64,000 bases of DNA from Pseudomonas gingeri (lineage in GTDB: Bacteria > Pseudomonadota > Gammaproteobacteria > Pseudomonadales > Pseudomonadaceae), in NCBI RefSeq assembly GCF_013385635.1, contig NZ_JACAPR010000012.1, positions 248,001 through 312,000 of the forward strand, in the 5' to 3' direction. The position numbers and the translations under genes are program-made. Below are positions 6,978-15,115 of the stretch, piece by piece; position 1 is the first letter of the stretch, and each line of letters opens with the position of its first letter. The notes under the pieces are model-generated. The model made no database searches. It had not been told where the DNA came from and saw nothing but the letters and a program-made list of their open reading frames with translations.

Positions 6978-9410
6978 ATGAGCAACCAGCAAGAATTCCC
7001 CGACCATCCGACCCAACAGGCCGACGCCGAGCGCAACGCAGACAGCGCCGAGACCAACGCGAGCATCGGTACCGGCCTGGCACTGCCGGGACAGAACCTG
7101 CCGGACAAGGTCTATATCATCCCGATCCACAACCGCCCGTTCTTCCCGGCGCAGGTCCTGCCGGTCATCGTCAACGAAGAACCCTGGGCCGAAACCCTGG
7201 AGCTGGTGAGCAAGTCCGAGCATCACTCCCTGGCGCTGTTCTTCGTCGACACACCGACCGAAGACACCCGGCATTTCGACACCAAGAGCCTGCCGGAGTA
7301 CGGCACCCTGGTGAAGGTCCATCACGCCAGCCGCGACGGCGGCAAATTGCAGTTTGTCGCCCAGGGCCTGACCCGCGTGCGCATCCGCACCTGGCTCAAG
7401 CATCATCGTCCGCCGTACCTGGTGGAAGTCGAGTACCCGCACCAGCCGAGCGAGCCGACCGACGAGGTCAAGGCCTACGGCATGGCACTGATCAATGCGA
7501 TCAAGGAACTGCTGCCGCTCAACCCGCTGTACAGCGAAGAACTGAAGAACTACCTCAACCGCTTCAGCCCCAACGATCCGTCGCCGCTGACCGACTTCGC
7601 CGCCGCCCTCACCTCGGCGACCGGCAATGAGCTGCAGGAAGTCCTCGATTGCGTGCCGATGCTCAAGCGCATGGAGAAAGTCCTGCCGATGCTGCGCAAG
7701 GAAGTCGAGGTCGCGCGCCTGCAGAAGGAAATCTCCGCCGAGGTGAACCGCAAGATCGGCGAGCACCAGCGCGAGTTCTTCCTCAAGGAACAGCTCAAGG
7801 TCATCCAGCAGGAGCTGGGGCTCACCAAGGACGACCGCAGCGCCGATATCGAACAGTTCGAGCAGCGCTTGCAGGGCAAGGTCCTGTCGTCCCAGGCGCA
7901 GAAGCGCATCACCGAGGAAATGGCCAAGCTGTCGATCCTCGAGACCGGCTCGCCGGAATACGCCGTCACCCGCAACTACCTGGAATGGGCGACCTCCGTG
8001 CCCTGGGGCGTCTACGGCGAGGACAAGCTCGACCTCAAGCATGCGCGCAAGGTCCTGGACCAGCACCATGCCGGCCTGGATGACATCAAGTCGCGGATTC
8101 TCGAGTTCCTCGCGGTCGGTGCCTATAAAGGCGAGATCAGCGGTTCCATCGTGTTGCTGGTGGGCCCGCCAGGCGTGGGCAAGACCAGCGTCGGCAAATC
8201 CATCGCCGAATCCCTCGGGCGACCGTTCTACCGCTTCAGCGTCGGCGGCATGCGCGACGAGGCCGAGATCAAGGGCCATCGCCGCACCTACATCGGCGCC
8301 CAGCCGGGCAAGCTGGTGCAGGCGTTGAAGGACGTCGAGGTGATGAACCCGGTGATCATGCTCGACGAGATCGACAAGATGGGCCAGAGCTTCCAGGGCG
8401 ACCCGGCCTCGGCGCTGCTGGAAACCCTCGATCCGGAACAGAACGTCGACTTCCTCGACCATTATCTGGACCTGCGCCTGGACCTGTCGAAGGTGCTGTT
8501 CGTCTGCACCGCCAACACCCTGGACTCGATTCCAGGCCCATTGCTGGATCGCATGGAAGTGATTCGCCTGTCGGGCTATATCACCGAGGAAAAACTGGCG
8601 ATCGCCAAGCGCCACCTGTGGCCCAAGCAGCTGGAGAAGGCCGGCGTGGCGAAAAGCAGCCTGTCCATCAGCGACAGCGCCCTGCGCGCGGTGATCGACG
8701 GCTATGCCCGCGAAGCCGGCGTGCGCCAGCTGGAAAAACAGCTGGGCAAGCTGGTGCGCAAATCGGTGGTCAAGCTGCTGGATGCGCCGGACAGCACGAT
8801 CAAGATCGGCAACAAGGATCTCGAAGCGTCCCTCGGCATGCCGGTGTTTCGCAACGAGCAGGTGCTGAGCGGCACCGGGGTGATTACCGGCCTGGCCTGG
8901 ACCAGCATGGGCGGCGCGACCCTGCCGATCGAGGCGACGCGGATCCATACCCTCAATCGCGGTTTCAAGCTGACCGGACAGTTGGGCGAGGTGATGAAGG
9001 AGTCGGCGGAGATCGCCTACAGCTACGTCAGCTCCAACCTCAAGCAGTTCGGGGGTGATCCGCGGTTCTTCGACGAGGCCTTTGTCCACCTGCACGTCCC
9101 CGAAGGCGCCACGCCGAAGGATGGCCCGAGCGCCGGGGTGACCATGGCCAGCGCCCTGCTGTCCCTGGCCCGCAACCAGCCACCGAAGAAAGGCGTGGCC
9201 ATGACTGGCGAACTGACCCTGACCGGGCACGTACTGCCGATTGGCGGCGTGCGCGAGAAAGTGATTGCGGCGCGGCGGCAGAAGATTCACGAACTGATCC
9301 TGCCGGAACCGAACCGGGGCAACTTCGAGGAATTGCCGGACTACCTGAAGGAAGGCATCACCGTGCACTTCGCCAAGCGTTTCGCCGATGTGGCGAAGGT
9401 ATTGTTCTGA
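6978..9410 (+). CDS. asrA: Lon-family ATP-dependent protease, AsrA-like
   Basis: This 810-residue protein has the full Lon layout: N-terminal LON substrate domain (about 45-245), coiled linker, AAA+ module with Walker A GPPGVGKT (396-403) and Walker B VIMLDEID, and C-terminal protease domain with the Ser-Lys dyad at Ser718 (KDGPSAG) and Lys761 (GGVREK). The 43-residue spacing of the dyad is as in E. coli Lon. I name it AsrA rather than Lon because in P. aeruginosa the second Lon-type gene, asrA (PA0779), sits next to icp and a YhhN gene, as here, and is known as a stress-response protease induced by aminoglycosides and heat. The upstream sigma-32 promoter agrees. It acts in the cytosol, degrading misfolded or regulatory proteins. 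Confidence 0.88.
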   Translation: MSNQQEFPDHPTQQADAERNADSAETNASIGTGLALPGQNLPDKVYIIPIHNRPFFPAQVLPVIVNEEPWAETLELVSKSEHHSLALFFVDTPTEDTRHFDTKSLPEYGTLVKVHHASRDGGKLQFVAQGLTRVRIRTWLKHHRPPYLVEVEYPHQPSEPTDEVKAYGMALINAIKELLPLNPLYSEELKNYLNRFSPNDPSPLTDFAAALTSATGNELQEVLDCVPMLKRMEKVLPMLRKEVEVARLQKEISAEVNRKIGEHQREFFLKEQLKVIQQELGLTKDDRSADIEQFEQRLQGKVLSSQAQKRITEEMAKLSILETGSPEYAVTRNYLEWATSVPWGVYGEDKLDLKHARKVLDQHHAGLDDIKSRILEFLAVGAYKGEISGSIVLLVGPPGVGKTSVGKSIAESLGRPFYRFSVGGMRDEAEIKGHRRTYIGAQPGKLVQALKDVEVMNPVIMLDEIDKMGQSFQGDPASALLETLDPEQNVDFLDHYLDLRLDLSKVLFVCTANTLDSIPGPLLDRMEVIRLSGYITEEKLAIAKRHLWPKQLEKAGVAKSSLSISDSALRAVIDGYAREAGVRQLEKQLGKLVRKSVVKLLDAPDSTIKIGNKDLEASLGMPVFRNEQVLSGTGVITGLAWTSMGGATLPIEATRIHTLNRGFKLTGQLGEVMKESAEIAYSYVSSNLKQFGGDPRFFDEAFVHLHVPEGATPKDGPSAGVTMASALLSLARNQPPKKGVAMTGELTLTGHVLPIGGVREKVIAARRQKIHELILPEPNRGNFEELPDYLKEGITVHFAKRFADVAKVLF

Positions 9411-9418
9411 GGGCGGCA

Positions 9419-9633
9419 AAGCGGACGCAGAGCGTCCAGTGACATATTCCCACGCAGAGCGTGGGAACGATCAGGTATCGGTGCGAAACTTGGAGCCGAT
9501 GATCGCTCCCATGCTCCGCGTGGGCGCGCAGCCCGTGACGCTCCGCGTCACAAACCGGGAGCGGACGCAGAGCGTCCAGTGAGACATTCCCACAACGATC
9601 AGGCGACTGTGGCGAAGCGTGGGAACGATCAGA
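9419..9633. repeat. Palindromic GCGGACGCAGAGCGTCC / CCCACGC-GAGCGTGGG repeat block
   Basis: The gap after asrA holds two copies of a module: a GGACGCAGAGCGTCC hairpin, CAGTGA(G)ACATTCCCAC, and an end GTGGGAACGATCAG. Copies lie at 9421-9474 and 9561-9633, the second with an insertion. Between them lie further palindromes such as GTGACGCTCCGCGTCAC. The same module recurs at 54191-54266. These hairpins may end asrA transcription. Confidence 0.75.
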
Positions 9634-9702
9634 TGCCGGTGGCAATGGCAGCGGGCGAATCTTGGGTTATGCTCCGTCATCGCTGTAATGATTGGAGACA
9701 CT

Positions 9703-10095
9703 ATGACCCCGATTCGCCTGTTGCTTCCGTTGAGCCTTGTGCTACTGACCGCTTGTGCGCAGCAACCCCGCCAGAACGTGACGGTGGAAAACCAGCGTGA
9801 ATGCCCGATGCAACTCAAGACCGGGCAGAACATGATCCTCAGCCTGCCAAGCAACCCCACCACCGGTTATCGCTGGGCCATCCAGGATTCCGCCGGCGGC
9901 GTGCTGAAAAGCCTCGGACCGGAGGTCTATCGCAACCCGGAGAACAGTGATGTGATCGGCGCCGCCGGCCAGTCGACCTGGCGCTTCCAGGCCTTCGCCG
10001 CCGGCACCGGGCGCCTGCGCCTGACCTACCAGCAGCCCTGGGCACCGGAAGTCCCGCCCGTGCAAAGCTTCGACTGTCCGATCGTGGTGAACTGA
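9703..10095 (+). CDS. icp: Chagasin-type inhibitor of cysteine peptidase, lipoprotein
   Basis: The ATG at 9703 follows TTGGAGA and gives 130 residues. A lipobox (LLTAC, Cys18) marks a lipoprotein. The mature part has the chagasin/ICP loop NPTTGYRW (51-58), the segment that enters the active site of clan CA cysteine peptidases, and a later loop GRLRLTYQQPW that matches the family RxxW/F-type third loop. The likely role is inhibition of papain-like peptidases in the envelope, host or competitor. It lies 290 bases after asrA and 1 base ahead of the YhhN gene, as in P. aeruginosa PA0778. Confidence 0.85.
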   Translation: MTPIRLLLPLSLVLLTACAQQPRQNVTVENQRECPMQLKTGQNMILSLPSNPTTGYRWAIQDSAGGVLKSLGPEVYRNPENSDVIGAAGQSTWRFQAFAAGTGRLRLTYQQPWAPEVPPVQSFDCPIVVN

Positions 10096-10096
10096 C

Positions 10097-10753
10097 ATGC
10101 CCTGGCTGATTCTCGCCCTGATGGGCGCCGTCGCGTTCCTGTATGGGGTGAGTATCGACTCGCCACTGATCTGCCTGTTGACCAAGCCCTTGCCGGTGCT
10201 GGCACTGCTGGGTTGGCTGCATGACGCACCGGGGGGCGAGTATCGCCGCTGGATCGGCCTGGGCCTGGTGTTTTCCCTGCTAGGCGACATCCTGCTGGCC
10301 TGGCCGGGTGACCTGTTCGTGTTCGGCCTGGGGGCCTTTCTGGTCGCCCACCTGTGTTATCTCAAAGCTTATCTGGGCGACTGCCGCCGTCTCGCCCCCG
10401 TCCAACTGGTACTGGCGCTGCTGCTCGGTGCGGCGCTGCTGGGCGTGCTGATGTCCAAGGGCCTCGGCGATCTGCTGATCCCGGTGAGCGTCTATGCCCT
10501 GGCCATCAGCGCCATGTTGTGGCGGGCCCTGGCCCGCCTGGGCAGCGACGTGCCCAAGCGCTCGGCGCAACTGGCCGCGGGCGGCGCATTGGTGTTCGCC
10601 TTCTCCGACAGCCTGATCGGCATCGACCGGTTTGTCCTCAAGTTCGCCGCGGCGCCGTACCTGATCATCCTCGCCTACTGGCTCGGCCAGTGGGGCATTG
10701 CCGCCTCGGCGTTTTCCCGGCAACCGCGCAAAGCTGAGCCGGGCTTCATCTGA
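10097..10753 (+). CDS. YhhN/TMEM86 family membrane protein (putative lysoplasmalogenase)
   Basis: A 218-residue protein with about seven or eight hydrophobic helices. Conserved features of the YhhN (TMEM86) family are visible: TKPLPVLALLGW, LGLVFSLLGDILLAW, and the acidic FSDSLIGIDRF near residue 174. The family includes eukaryotic lysoplasmalogenase, which splits the vinyl ether of lysoplasmalogens; the bacterial substrate is not established. The gene begins 1 base after the icp stop, so the two are probably co-transcribed. Confidence 0.8.
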   Translation: MPWLILALMGAVAFLYGVSIDSPLICLLTKPLPVLALLGWLHDAPGGEYRRWIGLGLVFSLLGDILLAWPGDLFVFGLGAFLVAHLCYLKAYLGDCRRLAPVQLVLALLLGAALLGVLMSKGLGDLLIPVSVYALAISAMLWRALARLGSDVPKRSAQLAAGGALVFAFSDSLIGIDRFVLKFAAAPYLIILAYWLGQWGIAASAFSRQPRKAEPGFI

Positions 10754-10856
10754 AGCCCGCCTGCGGCGCCAAACGCTTTATCCGACAAACCGCGCATCCC
10801 GGCGCCAACTTGGCTAAAATGCCGACCCTTTTTCCCCGATCGTCGCCGGAACCGCC

Positions 10857-11600
10857 GTGAGCAAAGAACCCGACCGCCTTTTCGCCCAGCCCCTGCCCCA
10901 GGTGCCGGACTTCGCCTTCAACGAAGACGTGGTGCGGGTGTTCCCGGACATGATCAAGCGTTCGGTGCCCGGTTACCCAACCATTGTCGAGAACCTTGGC
11001 GTACTCGCCGCGCAGTTCGCCCAGTCGGGCAGCGTGCTCTATGACCTGGGCAGTTCCCTCGGCGCGGTGACCCAGGCCCTGCGCCGACATGTGCGCACCG
11101 ACGGCTGTCGGGTGATCGCTGTGGATAACTCCAGCGCCATGGTCGAACGCTGCCGTGAGTACCTCAATGGCCAGGACTCGATGTTCCAGGAGCTGTTGCC
11201 GGTGGAAGTGGTCGAAGGCGATATCCTCGCCCTGGACTTCAAGCCCGCTTCGGTGGTGGCGCTGAACTTCACCCTGCAATTCATCGCCCCCGAGCAACGC
11301 CTGGCCCTGCTCGGCCGCATTCGCCAGGCCCTGCTGCCCGGCGGCGCGCTGATCCTGTCGGAGAAGCTGCGCTTCAATGATGCCGCGGAGCATGCGCTGC
11401 TCACCGACCTGCATATCGCCTTCAAGCGCGCCAACGGCTACAGCGAACTGGAAATCGCCCAGAAACGCAGTGCCATCGAAAACGTCATGAAGCCCGACAG
11501 CCTCGAAGAACACCGCGAACGCCTGCTGGCGGCGGGGTTCTCGAAAGTCGTGCCGTGGTTCCAGTGTCTTAACTTTGCCTCGTTGATTGCCCTGCCATGA
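10857..11600 (+). CDS. cmoA: Carboxy-S-adenosyl-L-methionine synthase CmoA
   Basis: A 247-residue class I methyltransferase-fold enzyme, the same length as E. coli CmoA. It starts at GTG 10857 behind GCCGGAACC. The SAM-binding glycine motif is YDLGSSLG, followed by IAVDNSSAMVERC. CmoA converts SAM and prephenate to carboxy-SAM and phenylpyruvate. Its product feeds CmoB, whose start overlaps the cmoA stop by 4 bases (ATGA). Together they make cmo5U at the wobble position of several tRNAs in the cytosol. Confidence 0.95.
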   Translation: MSKEPDRLFAQPLPQVPDFAFNEDVVRVFPDMIKRSVPGYPTIVENLGVLAAQFAQSGSVLYDLGSSLGAVTQALRRHVRTDGCRVIAVDNSSAMVERCREYLNGQDSMFQELLPVEVVEGDILALDFKPASVVALNFTLQFIAPEQRLALLGRIRQALLPGGALILSEKLRFNDAAEHALLTDLHIAFKRANGYSELEIAQKRSAIENVMKPDSLEEHRERLLAAGFSKVVPWFQCLNFASLIALP

Positions 11601-12553
11601 TTGATCTGTCGCCCCTCGCCCGCCGTCTGGCGCATACCCCGCTGGCCGACTGGGCCAATGGCCTGCAAGCCCGGCTCGATACCCGGATGGAGAAAGGTCA
11701 TGGCGACCTGCAGCGCTGGCAGAGTGCGCTCGACGCTCTGCCGAAGCTCCAGCCGAGCAAGGTCGATCTGCTCGACGGGTTGACCCTCGACAGTGACTGC
11801 GACGACGCCACCCGCGTGCAGATGCGCAGCGCCCTGATGGGCCTGAGCCCCTGGCGCAAGGGGCCGTTCGACCTGTTCGGCGTGCATGTCGACACCGAAT
11901 GGCGCTCGGACTGGAAATGGTCGCGGGTCGCCCCGCACCTGGACCTCAAGGGCAAGCGCATCCTCGATGTCGGCTGTGGCAACGGCTACTACATGTGGCG
12001 CATGCTCGGTGCCGGCGCGGACACGGTGATCGGGGTCGACCCGAACTGGCTGTTCTTCTGCCAGTTCCAGGCGGTCCAGCGCTACCTGTCGCAACCCGCG
12101 GCATGGCACCTGCCGTTCCCCTTCGAGGACTTGCCGGCCAACCTGGAAGGCTTCGACACGGTGTTTTCCATGGGCGTGTTCTATCATCGGCGCTCGCCCA
12201 TCGAACACCTGCTGGCGCTCAAGGACTGCCTGGTCAAGGGCGGCGAGCTGGTGCTGGAAACCCTGGTGGTGGAAGGCGACGCGAATCAGGTGCTGGTGCC
12301 GGAGGATCGTTATGCGCAGATGCGCAACGTCTGGTTCCTGCCCTCGGTGCCGGCACTGGAGCGCTGGTTGCGGCGTGCCGGGTTCAGCGATGTGCGTTGC
12401 ATGGACGTCAGCGTGACCACGGTGCAGGAGCAGCGCGGGACCGAGTGGATGAAGTACCAGTCGCTGAGCGACTTCCTCGACCCCGAGGATCACAGCAAGA
12501 CCATCGAAGGGCTGCCCGCGCCGATGCGCGCGGTGATCGTCGCACGTAAATAG
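11597..12553 (+). CDS. cmoB: tRNA U34 carboxymethyltransferase CmoB
   Basis: A 318-residue protein, near the E. coli length of 323. The carboxy-SAM-binding part begins with GKRILDVGCGNGYYMWRM, and the family sequence FDLFGVHVDTEWRSDWKW sits just ahead of it. CmoB moves the carboxymethyl group from carboxy-SAM to 5-hydroxyuridine-34, giving cmo5U, which lets one tRNA read several codons. It is translationally coupled to cmoA and is the last gene of that pair; a REP block follows. Confidence 0.95.
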   Translation: MIDLSPLARRLAHTPLADWANGLQARLDTRMEKGHGDLQRWQSALDALPKLQPSKVDLLDGLTLDSDCDDATRVQMRSALMGLSPWRKGPFDLFGVHVDTEWRSDWKWSRVAPHLDLKGKRILDVGCGNGYYMWRMLGAGADTVIGVDPNWLFFCQFQAVQRYLSQPAAWHLPFPFEDLPANLEGFDTVFSMGVFYHRRSPIEHLLALKDCLVKGGELVLETLVVEGDANQVLVPEDRYAQMRNVWFLPSVPALERWLRRAGFSDVRCMDVSVTTVQEQRGTEWMKYQSLSDFLDPEDHSKTIEGLPAPMRAVIVARK

Positions 12554-12608
12554 ACGAAACCGCACACCGTCTGTAGGAATCGCAGCGAAGCTTTTAGCGA
12601 CCTTCAGG

Positions 12609-12712
12609 CCGCCTTCGCGGGCAAGCCCGCTCCCACAGTGACTGAGCCGTACCTGGATCTTTCGCACGACACAAAACCTGTGGGAGTGGGCTTGCCCACG
12701 AAGAGGCCGTCA
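12609..12712. repeat. REP pair between convergent cmoB and tadA
   Basis: GCCTTCGCGGGCAAGCCC...TCCCACAG on the left and CTGTGGGAGTGGGCTTGCCC on the right form an inverted REP doublet. It sits in the short gap between two convergent genes and could stop transcription from both sides. Confidence 0.8.
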
Positions 12713-12726
12713 AGCCAGCCCCACAC

Positions 12727-13218
12727 TCAGGCCTTACTGCGGCGAGCCTTGAAGAACTCGCTGAGAATCGCCCCGCACTCCTCGGCCAGCACCCCGCCTT
12801 CGAACAGCACCCGGTGATTGAGAAAATCCTGGGTGAAGAACTGTCCCTGGCTCTGCACGATGCCCGCCTTGGGCTCCAGCGCGCCGTACACCACACGGGC
12901 GATACGCGAATGCACGATCAGCCCGGCGCACATGCTGCACGGTTCCAGGGTCACGTAGAGGGTGCTGCCCGGCAGCCGGTAATTGCTCGCCGCCCGGGCC
13001 GCCGCACGGATGGCGACCATCTCGGCATGGGCGCTCGGATCGCTGCCGCTGATCGGGCAATTGAAGCCGCGCCCGATGATCTCGCCGTCCTGGACCAGCA
13101 CCGCGCCCACCGGCACCTCGCCCAACGCGGCACCCTCGGCGGCCAGCAACAGGGCTTCACGCATGAAATCCTGGTCACGGCTGCGATCGATGATCGCGGC
13201 GGGACGAATCTGGCGCAT
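12727..13218 (-). CDS. tadA: tRNA-specific adenosine deaminase TadA
   Basis: The ATG at 13218 overlaps the stop of the oxidase gene (TGATG) and has GAGGTGG ahead of it, giving 163 residues. The zinc and catalytic motifs are HAE (His64, Glu66) and PCSMC (Cys94, Cys97), as in E. coli TadA. The enzyme deaminates A34 of tRNA-Arg(ACG) to inosine. The coupling to a multicopper oxidase gene has no obvious biochemical reason and is probably a local arrangement. Confidence 0.93.
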   Translation of the reverse strand: MRQIRPAAIIDRSRDQDFMREALLLAAEGAALGEVPVGAVLVQDGEIIGRGFNCPISGSDPSAHAEMVAIRAAARAASNYRLPGSTLYVTLEPCSMCAGLIVHSRIARVVYGALEPKAGIVQSQGQFFTQDFLNHRVLFEGGVLAEECGAILSEFFKARRSKA

Positions 13219-14594
13219 CACGCCACCTCGATGGCGGCCATCAGGCCGGTTTCCATGTGGTCGATCACATGGCAATGGAACATCCACACCCCCGGATTAT
13301 CCGCCACCAGGGCCACACGCGCGCGCTCGTTCTTGCCCAGCAGATAGGTGTCGGTGAAATACGGGGTGATCGTCCTGCGATTCGAGGCGATGACCTTGAA
13401 GCTCATGCCGTGCAAGTGGATCGGGTGCTGGTACTGGGTCATGTTCTTCAATTCGAAAATGTAGCTCTTGCCCTTCTCCAGCCTGGCGATGGGCCGGTCG
13501 GCGCAGGTCTTGTCGGTGATGTCCCAGGCCTTGCCGTTGATCTGCCAGAGGCTCGGCGGGCGGCCATTATCGACGTTCACCGAGACCGAGCCAACCCACT
13601 CGAAATTGAAGTTGAGCTTCTCGGCATTCGCCAGGTCCGGCTCGGCAATCGGATTGGCCGGCAAGGCCGCCGGCCAGTCGGTCGGGGCGTCGGTGTTGGT
13701 CACCGAACGGAAGGTGCCGAGGCGCACCGGGCCGTTGCGCAGGGACAACTCCTCGCCCGCCGCCGGTGCCTTGATCGCCAGGCAGATGCGCATGCCCGGC
13801 CCGAGCCAGTATTCCTTGCCCAGGGGCCGTGGCGCCACGGGATTGCCATCCAGGGCATAGATCTGCGCTTCAGCGCCGGGGATATTGATGCGGTAGGTCA
13901 GGGTGTTATCGAGATTGAGCAGGCGCACGCGGGTGATCTGCCCGGCCGGCAGGTCGACCACGGCCTGCGGCGTGCCATTGATCGTCGCCAGACGTCCCGC
14001 CGTCCCGCCCCGCGCCGCCTCCCGGGGAATGCTGAAGGGCACGAAGGCGCCCTCTTCATCGACATGCCAGCTTTTCAGGCTGAGGGTGCGCTCGTAGCGA
14101 AAACCGGTGGGCTCGCGCTCCTCGATGATCAACGGACCGACCAGCCCGCGCCCCAGTTCCTCACTGCTGTTGACGTGAGGGTGATACCAGTAGCTGCCGG
14201 CATCCGGCACGCGGAACTTGTAGTCGAAATACTCGCCCGGCAGTACCGGCAGTTGCGATACGTAGGGCACACCGTCCATTTCCAGCGGCAGGCGGATGCC
14301 GTGCCAGTGAATGGTGGTAGCGACCGGCAGGTGGTTGATGAACCGCACCCGCAGCCACTCGCCCTGGCGCACCCGCAACTCGGTACCCGGTGCCGAGGGA
14401 CCGAAGGCCCAGGCCGGGGTCTGGTGTCCGGCCACCAGCTCGACATCCAGCGGCGCGGCGATCAGTTCGTAGTCATGACCGGCTTCGGCATCGGCCATCT
14501 TGCCCAGCCAGTACCGCGATGCACCGCCGGCGCCCACGCCTACCACTGCCAGACCGACCAGGCCACCGAGTATTTGCCGACGGGAAAAAGACAT
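13218..14594 (-). CDS. Tat-exported multicopper oxidase
   Basis: From ATG 14594 the protein has 458 residues and starts with a Tat signal (SRRQILGG). All four copper-binding segments are present: HWHG (His96, 98), YHPH (His138, 140), HPIHLHG (His390, 393, 395) and HCHVIDHMETGLM (His440, Cys441, His442, His446). By alignment with CueO, the type 1 axial position (five residues after His446) is Leu451, not Met. There is no long Met-rich insert like that of CueO. Likely a periplasmic laccase-like oxidase of metals or phenolics. The stop overlaps tadA. Confidence 0.88.
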   Translation of the reverse strand: MSFSRRQILGGLVGLAVVGVGAGGASRYWLGKMADAEAGHDYELIAAPLDVELVAGHQTPAWAFGPSAPGTELRVRQGEWLRVRFINHLPVATTIHWHGIRLPLEMDGVPYVSQLPVLPGEYFDYKFRVPDAGSYWYHPHVNSSEELGRGLVGPLIIEEREPTGFRYERTLSLKSWHVDEEGAFVPFSIPREAARGGTAGRLATINGTPQAVVDLPAGQITRVRLLNLDNTLTYRINIPGAEAQIYALDGNPVAPRPLGKEYWLGPGMRICLAIKAPAAGEELSLRNGPVRLGTFRSVTNTDAPTDWPAALPANPIAEPDLANAEKLNFNFEWVGSVSVNVDNGRPPSLWQINGKAWDITDKTCADRPIARLEKGKSYIFELKNMTQYQHPIHLHGMSFKVIASNRRTITPYFTDTYLLGKNERARVALVADNPGVWMFHCHVIDHMETGLMAAIEVA

Positions 14595-14723
14595 GAACCC
14601 AACCACCTCACCGAATCAACCGCGGGCCCATAGGCCACAAAAGGCGAATACGATACACCCGCAGTTGAGAAACAGTAAGGGCGGGGTGGCGATGGGCCGC
14701 AGGCGGGTTGTGTCAGTGAGGCT

Positions 14724-14816
14724 CTCTTCGCTGGCAAGCCTGCTCCCACAGGTTTGCGCTCGTGAACAAATTTCGAGTACAACCCGGACATTGTGGGAGC
14801 CGGCTTGCCGGCGATG
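14724..14816. repeat. REP pair
   Basis: TCGCTGGCAAGCCTGCTCCCACAGG (about 14724-14750) and TTGTGGGAGCCGGCTTGCCG (14791-14810) face each other. The doublet separates the trehalose PTS operon end from the oxidase promoter region and may act as a stop for the former. Confidence 0.75.
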
Positions 14817-14819
14817 GTG

Positions 14820-15113
14820 TCAGCCCAGTCCCACCAGCAAATGGACCACGCCACCGGGCAGCGTCATCACCCCCGGCACACCCGCCGCCTTCAGGGCCGG
14901 CTGATCGAGGCGGGTCGGATCCTGCAACTCGACCCGCAACCGCGTCAGCGCCACCCGCTGCCGGGACTTGAGGTTGGCTGCCCCGCCCAGGGCCGCCAGT
15001 ATCGGCGCGGCAATGTCTTCCACCACAGCCGCCGTACTGACGACCGTCGACTGATCCTGCACCAGATCCGGCGTCAGGGCCTTCCAGAACGCCCGCTTCA
15101 ATGTATCGAACAT
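14820..15113 (-). CDS. Small PTS EIIB-like protein lacking the phospho-cysteine
   Basis: A 97-residue protein whose residues 33-85 match the glucose-family EIIB fold (LGGAANLKSRQRVALTRLRV...VMTLPGGVVHLLVG). The active Cys that should precede LTRLR is Ala55, while the EIIB domain of TreP in the same operon keeps it (AAHCVTRLR). It cannot be phosphorylated at the usual site, so it is either a regulatory remnant or an adapter. It starts 2 bases after the upstream PTS gene stop, with GGAG in place, and is last in the trehalose operon. Confidence 0.8.
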   Translation of the reverse strand: MFDTLKRAFWKALTPDLVQDQSTVVSTAAVVEDIAAPILAALGGAANLKSRQRVALTRLRVELQDPTRLDQPALKAAGVPGVMTLPGGVVHLLVGLG

Positions 15114-15115
15114 GC

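Noticed and set aside
6882..9419. An 845-codon open frame on the minus strand opposite the Lon-type protease
   Set aside because: It is the complement of a clear, conserved protease gene. Long antisense frames are usual in GC-rich DNA, and its translation is low-complexity and rich in Gln, His and Ala.
9411..9702. CRISPR-like array, because short repeats recur after the protease gene
   Set aside because: The repeats are palindromes of uneven spacing, only two or three copies, with no unique spacers of equal length and no cas genes.
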